Positions 9,054 through 16,281 of a stretch of 56,898 nt of DNA are shown here, one piece after another (positions within the stretch are counted from its first letter, which is position 1; every line of letters starts with the position of its first letter). Both the position numbers and the translations under genes were made by a program. A model generated the notes under the pieces. The model was not told the DNA's origin. It saw nothing but the letters and a program-made list of their open reading frames with translations, and ran no database searches. Origin of the DNA: an uncultured Saprospiraceae bacterium (GTDB taxonomy: Bacteria; Bacteroidota; Bacteroidia; Chitinophagales; Saprospiraceae). The stretch is taken from NCBI GenBank assembly GCA_938022165.1, contig CALIEI010000133.1:1-56898 (forward strand), in the 5' to 3' direction.

Positions 9054-9803
9054 TTATGAAAGACATCCCTTTTCTGCATTCTCGACAAGCAATCTAGCAT
9101 ACAAGTCCATTATTTCTTGATGAGACAATGGTTTTTCATATACTCGAAGTTCATCCACAACCCCTTCGAATCTTCTCACTCCTTGACCTACACATGGACT
9201 ATTGCCGATCGATAACTTCGCATCATTCGCAATATCCACACCGCTGCAGCGTCTAGCCTCATTCATTAGCGTACCGTTGATGTATGTGTATGCACGAGAT
9301 CCTTTTCTCACTAAAGCATAATGATGCCAATCGCCCGATTTTAATGGAGCATCCATATCCCCAAATTTGATAAACTCCTCTTGCATAAAGTCAGTCAGTA
9401 CCATATCATCATTTTGATCAAGGATGATATCAAGCATATGATCTTCCTCACAAGATGACCTCTTACTCACCAAACTTTGGCGAAAGATAGACGGAGAGGT
9501 AGGTTTAAAATAAAAACTCAAAGTAAAATCACTAGTGGTAAAATATTTGTTCACCTGCCCACTAAACTCAATGTAGTCCGTCCTACCATTGAGCAGAATA
9601 CCGTTTCCCTCCACACCACATCTACACTTTCCACTACCCATTATCTTGCCGTGCGATTCTTTGCCACTTTCATCAAAGGCATCACAATCGTTAAAAGAGT
9701 AGTATGCGACAAGCCCACTACTAGGTATATCTATAGCCAATTTTGTATTAGGGTTAAGCGAAAAGCCACTCCAAAGACAGAGTATAAAGATTAGTTTGTT
9801 CAC
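9054..9803 (-). CDS. LamG-domain protein lacking a sorting domain
   Basis: A 249-aa exported protein. An N-terminal hydrophobic segment (LIFILCLWSGFSL) acts as signal peptide, and one LamG domain follows (LVAYYSFNDCDAFDESG, GNGILLNGRTDYIEF, WHHYALVRKG, VDELRVYEKPLS). It matches the LamG part of the 7328-8539 protein motif by motif, including the CRCGV/CGCGV Cys pair and the later single Cys residues, which suggests conserved disulfides. The chain stops about 20 aa after the jelly roll (ENAEKGCLS) with no CHU_C or type A tail. The 110 bp downstream show no remnant of one, so the protein is probably periplasmic or released by another route. Confidence 0.75.
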   Translation of the reverse strand: MNKLIFILCLWSGFSLNPNTKLAIDIPSSGLVAYYSFNDCDAFDESGKESHGKIMGSGKCRCGVEGNGILLNGRTDYIEFSGQVNKYFTTSDFTLSFYFKPTSPSIFRQSLVSKRSSCEEDHMLDIILDQNDDMVLTDFMQEEFIKFGDMDAPLKSGDWHHYALVRKGSRAYTYINGTLMNEARRCSGVDIANDAKLSIGNSPCVGQGVRRFEGVVDELRVYEKPLSHQEIMDLYARLLVENAEKGCLS

Positions 9804-9925
9804 AGTACAAAGTTTATTCCTCTATGAAAATAGGAAAAAAGATTGAGCATGTCAAAGTCTTTAACACATATACCATAATTGAGGTAGATAGTTATCAATG
9901 GTTCGTTATATAAAGTTTATTTTTT

Positions 9926-10070
9926 GGGAGTGCCCACCTAGCTCACCCAGCAGGCCTGCGCATTAGGTGGTCGGGCTCTATCGCACTCCATGTTCATTGC
10001 GGTCCTTCTGCGCACCCAAGCCACGCAAGGACTCCCGCTTATCAGCGGTCTGCTTTCGATCCCTCACTCG
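9926..10070 (+). repeat. Structured GC-rich intergenic element A
   Basis: This fills most of the 393-bp spacer between the LamG gene and the antiporter gene. Layout: GGGAGTGC; hairpin CCACCTA (9934-9940) / TAGGTGG (9964-9970); TCGGGCTCTATCG; a second hairpin GTCCTT (10002-10007) / AAGGAC (10027-10032); and the end block CTTTCGATCCCTCACTC. GAGTG (9928-9932) can pair with CACTC (10065-10069), closing the element. The same conserved blocks, with a different but still paired first stem, occur in element B at 48001. It is far more GC-rich than its surroundings. No convincing protein is encoded. Confidence 0.7.
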
Positions 10071-10165
10071 GATTAGTCTATAGCCACTAGTTAATTTTGC
10101 TACAAAGAAGCTTTATACATAATGTTTTGCTCTCTAATATGAATAGGTTGATAGCCTTTATTTTT

Positions 10166-10193
10166 GCCAACAGCCAACAGCCAACAGCCAACA
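10166..10193. repeat. Short tandem repeat, 4 x 7 bp
   Basis: Four exact head-to-tail copies of GCCAACA end three bases before the stop codon of the antiporter gene, which is read on the minus strand. This is likely slippage-prone, noncoding sequence. Confidence 0.85.
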
Positions 10194-10196
10194 GCT

Positions 10197-11126
10197 CTAC
10201 AAAGATTTATTCACCAAATCCATTACATAGAAAATATAAAAGAGAATCAACATTAATCCTTCCCACTGAGTAATCTTTTTGTTATTAGACACAATACCAA
10301 AAAGCACAGTCATAACTATCATGATAGGCAAACTAAAGGTGAGTATATTATCAGGGATAATGAGATCCCCAAAGAAACGAGAAAACGCCATTACACAATA
10401 AGTGTTAAAAATGTTGGACCCAAGCACGTTCCCTACAGCAATAGAAGTTTTGCCTTTACGCGCCGCGCCTATGCTGACTATGATTTCAGGTAGGGAAGTA
10501 CCAAAAGCCACTACGGTCAAGGCAATAGTTTCTGGACTGATACCCGCTTGTAAGGAAAGATTAGAAATAGCTTTAATCGTAAAGTCAGCTCCTAACCAAA
10601 CCATGACTCCACCTAGTACAAGTAGTAAATATGTCTTCGCACTTAGTTTTTCTTTTTCTTCATCTTCTTCTTCCCTTTCATTCTTAAAGGAATAGATCAG
10701 AAAAATAGCTAAACCAGCTAAAAACAAAAATGCTTCTGGGAGAGAAAAAACTTGATCTTGAATCGTAAAGTAAAGCAAGAATGCAGACCCCCAAAGAAAT
10801 GGCATGTCGATATGCCAGATATTATATTCTAAATCAATTTGCTTGATACTCAAAGCCACAAGACCGAGCACCAAAGCAATATTGGTGATATTGGACCCCA
10901 CCACATTTCCTATAACGATAGTCGATTCTCCTTGCAAAACAGAAGAAATCGATGTAGCCAACTCAGGGAGTGAAGTCCCAAATGCTACTATAGTAAGACC
11001 AATAATAAAAGGAGAAATACCAAATGATAGACCTATCTCCTCTGCCGAGTCTATAAACCAGTCAGAACCTTTCAGCAAAGCTACAAGGCTGGCTATGAAT
11101 ATTGCTAGTTGTATAAGTACTTCCAA
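10197..11126 (-). CDS. Calcium/sodium antiporter (CaCA family, YrbG-like)
   Basis: A 309-aa inner-membrane cation exchanger with about ten hydrophobic segments in two inverted halves. Each half carries the alpha-repeat ion-binding signature: FGTSLPELATSISSVLQGES with GNVVGSNITNI in the first, and FGTSLPEIIVSIGAARKGKT with GNVLGSNIFN in the second. The two Glu residues after FGTSLP are the expected cation ligands. A charged cytoplasmic loop (KNEREEEDEEKEKLS) separates the halves, as is usual. The length matches bacterial YrbG-type proteins (~310-325 aa). The predicted role is Ca2+ export driven by Na+; specificity cannot be proven from sequence. Confidence 0.9.
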   Translation of the reverse strand: MEVLIQLAIFIASLVALLKGSDWFIDSAEEIGLSFGISPFIIGLTIVAFGTSLPELATSISSVLQGESTIVIGNVVGSNITNIALVLGLVALSIKQIDLEYNIWHIDMPFLWGSAFLLYFTIQDQVFSLPEAFLFLAGLAIFLIYSFKNEREEEDEEKEKLSAKTYLLLVLGGVMVWLGADFTIKAISNLSLQAGISPETIALTVVAFGTSLPEIIVSIGAARKGKTSIAVGNVLGSNIFNTYCVMAFSRFFGDLIIPDNILTFSLPIMIVMTVLFGIVSNNKKITQWEGLMLILFYIFYVMDLVNKSL

Positions 11127-11258
11127 GTTAGTGTTACATTGTTACCAGCCCAAAAGTACAGTTTTTTATTTCTTCTTTACTAGAATTTGGATGAAGCTTG
11201 TTTGTAAGGCTACTTATAAGCTTGTTTATTAGACTACGGTCCTTATACACCAACACTC

Positions 11259-12062
11259 CTAATAAGACCATAAGTCATGCTCAAAATTCTGTAATTCTTG
11301 TTTTACCTTTTCAGATTCTTGGAGGAGATGAGTGCCAGTATACATATCTTGAAGACGGTTGTCTCGAATATTGCTTTGCTTCGTGATGTGAGAAGCAAAT
11401 TGACGCATTTGAAATAAATCATCCCAACTTATCATGGCTGCATCATTAAAATCGTTGACCACCAATTGAGTAGCAAGATAAGAACGTGCGCTAGGAAAAT
11501 GTATCCAAAATAAGGGCTGGTCATAGAGCGCGTTCCCGAGATCGTCCAAGCGTGTTTTGATCGGAGCAATACCTATGATTTGCACACGCATACTTGAGCT
11601 TGCTTCATCGAAATACCACAATTCTGTCAAGCGAAATTTTTGTATTTGTTCAAAACCAACTTCATTTTTAACTACAGATATATTTTCCACATAATCATCA
11701 TCCAAGGTATGGATCGTATCTATCTCAAAGAATATGCCTTCGAGACTACTCAGTTCAGTTTCGAATTGGGCATCGGAGTACAATTTGACCTCACCTGTTT
11801 CGGCTCCCGCTTTTAATATTTCAAAAAATGGAGCAGCGGGATACATAAAGGCTAGATTTTGTTTTTGACGAACATCAATCAATCTAGAGATGCGTTTTTC
11901 CCAAAATATATCAGCTTCTCTTATCGGAGGATATTTTAAAACTGGCCTTTCTGTTAACATTCGTCTAGAGACGATATCGTTTAAGGGAGTCTGTGATACG
12001 ATCAAACTGTATAGGCATAGTGCTGCCATAACCAAAATTGGCTTCAATGATTTCATAAACAA
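11259..12062 (-). CDS. gldN: Gliding motility / T9SS protein GldN (PorN)
   Basis: A 267-aa periplasmic component of the type IX secretion system, where GldN/PorN forms rings with the GldK/PorK lipoprotein at the outer membrane. It has a signal peptide (MKSLKPILVMAALCLYSLIVSQ; the ATG two codons in, at 12056, is equally plausible as start). Family signatures follow: PPIREADIFWEKRISRLIDVRQKQN, a FEIDTIHTLDDD segment, FRLTELWYFDEASSSMRVQIIGIAPI, and SWDDLFQMRQFASHITKQSN. gldN normally ends a gldKLMN operon. Here it stands alone, divergent from tatC, so this is either a dispersed locus or an additional GldN paralogue. Confidence 0.88.
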   Translation of the reverse strand: MFMKSLKPILVMAALCLYSLIVSQTPLNDIVSRRMLTERPVLKYPPIREADIFWEKRISRLIDVRQKQNLAFMYPAAPFFEILKAGAETGEVKLYSDAQFETELSSLEGIFFEIDTIHTLDDDYVENISVVKNEVGFEQIQKFRLTELWYFDEASSSMRVQIIGIAPIKTRLDDLGNALYDQPLFWIHFPSARSYLATQLVVNDFNDAAMISWDDLFQMRQFASHITKQSNIRDNRLQDMYTGTHLLQESEKVKQELQNFEHDLWSY

Positions 12063-12246
12063 GTGTTTAGGGCCTCTACATGAAAGGCTTAGATGAAAAA
12101 ATGTTAATAAACGCTCTTAAATTTGAATGGTACCAGTAGGCTAGACGTTCTGGTGGTATATTTGTTTGTAAGCTTTTTGTAAGCTTATATCTACATAATG
12201 TGTTTATTGGGAAAAGAAACATATTTTTGTTCTATAAATTTTTGAT

Positions 12247-13098
12247 ATGCCTCTAGATCAGGTAGACGTAGATAATTTGGATCAAGAAAAAGAGATGTCC
12301 TTTTTGGAGCATCTTGAAGAATTGCGTTGGCATATTGTGCGATCTATTGTGGCCATCTTAGTTGGTGGGATAGTGCTGTTCCTTGTACATAAGTGGTTTT
12401 TCGATTATTTGATCATGGCGCCTACCGAAGATAGTTTTATCTCCTATCAAGCACTATGTAGTTTTAGCAATTTTCTTGGGATGGGAGATAGCTTTTGTAT
12501 GAAGCCACCCCCTTTTGAAGTGATCGCTGTCGGCTTTGGCGAACCGTTTATTATTGCCATCAAAGTATCTATTTTTGGTGGATTTATTATTGCCTTTCCA
12601 TATATCTTATATGAGGTATGGAAGTTTATCAAGCCAGGCTTATACAAAAAAGAACAGAAGGCCGCCAGAGGTTTTGTTTTTGTTTGCTCTGCTTTATTTA
12701 TGCTTGGTATTCTATTTGGCTATTTCGTGATTACACCATTTGCTGTGAAATTTTTGTCAGGATTTAATCTGCCAGGCGTTATCAATAAACCAAGCTTAGC
12801 ATCCTACATAAGTTATTTAGTTATGTTCACCTTGCCTGCAGGACTCACCTTTGAGCTCCCGGTGGTCGTATATTTTTTGGCGAAGGTAGGATTAGTGTCT
12901 GCAGAAGGGATGCGAAAATATAGAAGGCATGCAGTAGTGGTGATATTGATAGGTGCTTCTATCATTACACCGCCAGATGTGGTGACTCAATTTTTGATAG
13001 GTGTGCCATTGTATTTTTTATATGAAGTAAGCATCATCATTGCCAAACGGATACAGAAGAAAAACGAAAGCTTAGAACTACAAGTGAAAACCTCATGA
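12247..13098 (+). CDS. tatC: Sec-independent protein translocase TatC
   Basis: The substrate-receptor subunit of the twin-arginine translocase, 283 aa, an integral inner-membrane protein with six predicted helices. It opens with the diagnostic MSFLEHLEELRWHIVRSI and later shows IKVSIFGGFIIAFPYILYEVWKFIKPGLYKKEQKAA and the fourth-helix Glu region LTFELPVVVYFLAKVG, all typical of TatC. No tatA/tatB-like gene is adjacent, so the other subunit must be elsewhere. The gene overlaps the next one by 4 nt (ATGA), indicating translational coupling. Confidence 0.95.
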   Translation: MPLDQVDVDNLDQEKEMSFLEHLEELRWHIVRSIVAILVGGIVLFLVHKWFFDYLIMAPTEDSFISYQALCSFSNFLGMGDSFCMKPPPFEVIAVGFGEPFIIAIKVSIFGGFIIAFPYILYEVWKFIKPGLYKKEQKAARGFVFVCSALFMLGILFGYFVITPFAVKFLSGFNLPGVINKPSLASYISYLVMFTLPAGLTFELPVVVYFLAKVGLVSAEGMRKYRRHAVVVILIGASIITPPDVVTQFLIGVPLYFLYEVSIIIAKRIQKKNESLELQVKTS

Positions 13099-13547
13099 CA
13101 AAACAACTTTCCTCCTCTCTTACCTTATTCTGGGCTGTAGCTGTACCTACCATGTGGTTGGCTTTCTTTGGCATTTTCACAATTGCCATTTATAGTGCTA
13201 GTCGACCTTACTATGGTTTTGTTTCAGCTAGTTTGTTGAAGATTTTGATTCCAATAGTGTTGATTGGAGGTCTTGCGCTTTTATATTTCACGATCATGCG
13301 CTTTAAGCGAATCGATATAGATGGAGAGTATGTATATGCTACTAACTACATCAAGACCTATAGATACCCTTGGCACAATGTGAAGCATATCAAAACCAAA
13401 AAAGGACTATTTTTTAATAAAGGAATCATCTCCCTTAAAGCTGGTGGGAAATTTGGAGAAAAATTACCATTCTTATTAAGCAACCGGCGATGGCGAGAAT
13501 TTGTCAATGAAGACATCTTCGGCGTGTCAAAGTTTGTCGAAGATTAG
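13095..13547 (+). CDS. Small membrane protein, bacterial-PH-like
   Basis: A 150-aa protein with two N-terminal transmembrane segments (LFWAVAVPTMWLAFFGIFTIAIY; ILIPIVLIGGLALLYFTIM). A cytoplasmic beta-rich tail follows (RIDIDGEYVYATNYIKTYRYPWHNVKHIKTKKG), which resembles the strand pattern of bacterial PH-like membrane proteins. I do not recognise a named family. It is translationally coupled to tatC through an ATGA overlap, so it may be co-expressed with the Tat receptor. Its stop codon overlaps that of the convergent peptidase gene by 4 nt (TTAG). Confidence 0.6.
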   Translation: MTKQLSSSLTLFWAVAVPTMWLAFFGIFTIAIYSASRPYYGFVSASLLKILIPIVLIGGLALLYFTIMRFKRIDIDGEYVYATNYIKTYRYPWHNVKHIKTKKGLFFNKGIISLKAGGKFGEKLPFLLSNRRWREFVNEDIFGVSKFVED

Positions 13548-15217
13548 ATGCCCAAAACATCGACTCCTTGCTCGAATATTACATCTACTGGAATTCCTTT
13601 TTTAGTTAGACGATCCAAGTCGGCTTGTAATCCACTATCAATGATTCCTTTTTCTGCCACTACTTTTGCTGCTCTTTCATAATCTCCATCTCCCTGCATG
13701 GTCAAAATGATTTCTGCCACCTTTTGTGTTGCCTCAGCAAATTTCTCCATGTTGATTTTATAGGTGTTCGTTTCTGTATCTTTTACAAAAGCACCCATTT
13801 CTTTAAAGTAGTTGAAACGAATCATATTGGCCTTACCGTGCGCACTACTCGCTCCAAATCTCACTGACCTAAATATGCTGGCCATAAAGGTGGTGTAGTA
13901 GTTTTTAAGGTCTCCTTTGATCTCACCCTTGGCGTGGAGCTGATTGATCATATACAGTCCTAGAATGTCCGCTTTTCCTTCTTCTATAGCAGAAGCATGC
14001 TCTTTTAAAGCTTTACGAACTGTACCTTTTCCATCGATTGTGTTTTTGATACCCAAGCCATGGGCTACTTCATGAAACATCGTATTGCTAAAGAAGGCAT
14101 CAAATGTAATATCTCCTCTTTGATCTGGATGGATCAATTCCGCTGCTATAGGCAATAGTATTTTGTCAAATTTCGCTCGCATCGCATTTTTGAGCTGGAG
14201 TCTTCTGGTTCCCTTTTTTAATTGAACCTCTTCATCATTCGGTAGATTGATGGCTATAGTTTTGCTACCAGCATTGCAGTCACCTGCATAAAATACGACA
14301 TCGTATGCATTCAACTCTGTATCTCTACCTGGTTTTTCTTTTTTGTATTTATCGGGTACTGGAATCCCTTTTTGAAGTTCTGGTAAAAACTGTGCATACT
14401 TTGCTAATCGCTTACTCCATTCCATGTCTTTTATTAAGACATAGCCTTCATGGGCAGCTTTATATCCAAATAATTGATCTTCGTAAGTTTCTATTGGACC
14501 TATCACAACGTCTATTTGATTGGTCTTCATGTCTAACCAGGCAAAATCACTTTCTCGGTATTCATCATTGAGTAAAGCCTTTGATCTTAATCGGAGGTAC
14601 TTTTTTAATCCCTTGTCTACTGCCAGGTCGCTTGCTTCTTTAAGTAGGGCAGAGACTTCTTTTATTTGAGTCGAGAACTGTTCATGATATGGTACGGTAA
14701 ACAACTTTCCATCATCATCTCTACGAAGGAAGGTGTATAAGTCCTCTTTATCTTTGAGTTTAGATTTTTCAAACTCTTCTTTGGTCATATCAGTAGGATA
14801 GTAGTTTGCACCTAAGGGCTTTGCTTTTACCCCGTCTATAAATGGCTTGTTGCCATCTAGTCTATCCCAAGGCCCATAATTGATCTTGGCAAATTTTTTC
14901 AGATTAGGATCACTGATTCCTTCTAAAAGATCTTGACCTTCTCCGTATGCCTCAAACCAAAAGAGTTCATTCATTTTGTCTGCTGCGCTGATCAATAGAT
15001 TGACCATTTTTCTTTGATCTGCAGATAGCTGGGATAGATCTGCATCCAACTTAAAAGTAGTGTACTTTGACATCAGTTTACTTGAGGCATCATCTTTCTG
15101 TATATCTACACCTGATAGGTCTGCATTTCTAGGATCTTTTTGCATAGTCGCAGAATTGTCGCAAGAAATAACGAAGAAAGTACAAAGGCTCAGTAAAGTA
15201 TAGAAGAGAGATTTCAT
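13544..15217 (-). CDS. M49-like zinc peptidase lipoprotein
   Basis: A 557-aa exported lipoprotein (lipobox VISC, Cys19) related to the dipeptidyl-peptidase III (M49) superfamily. The metal site is FHEVAHGLG (His382, Glu383, His386), a five-residue HExxH. Classical DPP III has the longer HExxGH, but pentapeptide-motif M49 relatives are known. The third ligand fits EHASAIEEGKADILGLYMINQL about 30 residues later, matching the EExxAD/E motif. Other family-like segments are FWFEAYGEGQDLL, WDRLDGNKPFIDG and YDVVFYAGDCNAGSKTIAINLPND. Whether it cleaves dipeptides or longer oligopeptides cannot be told. It is monocistronic and convergent with the tatC pair. Confidence 0.8.
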   Translation of the reverse strand: MKSLFYTLLSLCTFFVISCDNSATMQKDPRNADLSGVDIQKDDASSKLMSKYTTFKLDADLSQLSADQRKMVNLLISAADKMNELFWFEAYGEGQDLLEGISDPNLKKFAKINYGPWDRLDGNKPFIDGVKAKPLGANYYPTDMTKEEFEKSKLKDKEDLYTFLRRDDDGKLFTVPYHEQFSTQIKEVSALLKEASDLAVDKGLKKYLRLRSKALLNDEYRESDFAWLDMKTNQIDVVIGPIETYEDQLFGYKAAHEGYVLIKDMEWSKRLAKYAQFLPELQKGIPVPDKYKKEKPGRDTELNAYDVVFYAGDCNAGSKTIAINLPNDEEVQLKKGTRRLQLKNAMRAKFDKILLPIAAELIHPDQRGDITFDAFFSNTMFHEVAHGLGIKNTIDGKGTVRKALKEHASAIEEGKADILGLYMINQLHAKGEIKGDLKNYYTTFMASIFRSVRFGASSAHGKANMIRFNYFKEMGAFVKDTETNTYKINMEKFAEATQKVAEIILTMQGDGDYERAAKVVAEKGIIDSGLQADLDRLTKKGIPVDVIFEQGVDVLGI

Positions 15218-15317
15218 AAAAGCTATTTTAAGTTTAAGCGAAATATATCTTCTAAGGTAGATAATTTAAGCCAAGCACTAAAATAAGGTTTTATCAAAAA
15301 TGCCATTACAAAGCAAA

Positions 15318-15349
15318 ACAGGTGTACTGCCATTTGGCAGCACACCTGT
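15318..15349 (-). terminator. Rho-independent terminator of the sigma factor gene
   Basis: The hairpin is ACAGGTGT (15318-15325), one mismatch, CTGCC-attt-GGCAG, one mismatch, ACACCTGT (15342-15349). On the minus strand it is followed by TTTTGCTTT. It lies about 45 nt past the sigma gene stop codon. Confidence 0.75.
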
Positions 15350-15391
15350 GAGGGTCCCCTTTTAAAAGAGGAAATATATTTTATTTAAATT

Positions 15392-15973
15392 CTATTGCAA
15401 TGTAACGTGCTTCTCTTCCATCATACGACGAATGTTGATCAAAGCATAACGCATACGACCTAAAGCCGTATTGATACTTACTCTAGTGAGTTGAGAGATC
15501 TCTTTGAAGCTCATATCGGCATAGTGTCTGAGGATAACCACCTCTCTTTGTTCCGGTGGTAGATCGTCTACTAATTTTCGAATACGTTCGTGCGTTTGCG
15601 ATTTCATAATCGATTCCTCAGCATTGTCTTCCTGATTTTCGAGGATGTCAAAAATGTCAAAAGTCTCTGTAGGGGAAACAGTTGGTCTGCGCTTTGAGCG
15701 ACGGAAATTATCGACACACATATTATACGAAATACGCAAAGCCCATTGGAGGAATTTGCCTTCGTGATTATACTTTCCTTTACGTAGCGTATCTACGATC
15801 TTGATAAATACATCTTGAAATATATCTTCAGCTTTAGCCTGATCTTTTACGAAAAGGTAAATAGAAGTATAAATTCTCTGTTTGTGTCTGGAAAGTAATT
15901 CTTCGAAAGCCTTTTCATTTCCATCAAGGTAGCTTAGGATAAGCTCCTTATCATTAAGTTGTGTAACTTGCAT
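15392..15973 (-). CDS. ECF-type RNA polymerase sigma factor
   Basis: A 193-aa sigma-70 family protein of group 4 (ECF) architecture. Region 2 covers residues ~20-95 (KAFEELLSRHKQRIYTSIYLFV, AEDIFQDVFIKIV, FLQWALRISYNMCVDNFRRSKR). A linker follows, then region 4 at ~135-185 (LPPEQREVVILRHYADMSFKEISQLTRVSINTALGRMRYAL), a helix-turn-helix that recognises the -35 element. No anti-sigma factor or FecR-like gene is adjacent, unlike the SusC/D-linked ECFs of this phylum, so it may be a housekeeping-type ECF. A 12-bp inverted repeat lies about 20 nt upstream of its start. Confidence 0.9.
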   Translation of the reverse strand: MQVTQLNDKELILSYLDGNEKAFEELLSRHKQRIYTSIYLFVKDQAKAEDIFQDVFIKIVDTLRKGKYNHEGKFLQWALRISYNMCVDNFRRSKRRPTVSPTETFDIFDILENQEDNAEESIMKSQTHERIRKLVDDLPPEQREVVILRHYADMSFKEISQLTRVSINTALGRMRYALINIRRMMEEKHVTLQ

Positions 15974-16281
15974 AACTATCCAGTTTTAAAAGTGCACAAG
16001 TGTGCGTAAAAAATTAAAATAGTGTAGAAGTTACTTTCTTATAGATAGAAATTTAAGTTATGAATTATGGGAAATATCCCAATTACCTCACCAATTTAGG
16101 TTAAAACTTCATAGGAATCCAGAATTTCGCGATTTCTTAACAGAATCTTAACGAATTATATAAAATATTAATATGTGGCTAGACCACTATTTTTTGGAAA
16201 AATATTCTTGAAAATCAACAATCTCTTTGCTAAACCAGTTGGTATTAACATATTTACCCTTTAAATAATTTAACATTCGAT
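15974..16281. promoter_or_regulatory. Divergent promoter region of sigma factor and uvrA
   Basis: A 308-bp A/T-rich spacer between divergent genes. The only notable site is the inverted repeat GCACA-AG-TGTGC at 15994-16005, close to the sigma gene start, and a weaker GGGA...TCCC repeat at 16069-16080. No clear TAnnTTTG box was found for either gene. The operator role is speculative. Confidence 0.3.

Noticed and set aside
9897-9920. AATGGTTCG followed by TTATATAAA, resembling the end of the 133-bp element
   Set aside because: Only nine bases match exactly and no opposite end was found on the far side of element A, so a truncated copy cannot be supported.
10166-10193. Tandem repeat considered as a CRISPR array
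   Set aside because: The units are 7 bp, contiguous and without spacers, and no cas genes are present.
10804-11232. 142-codon plus-strand frame opposite the antiporter gene
   Set aside because: Antisense shadow of a gene with clear family motifs.
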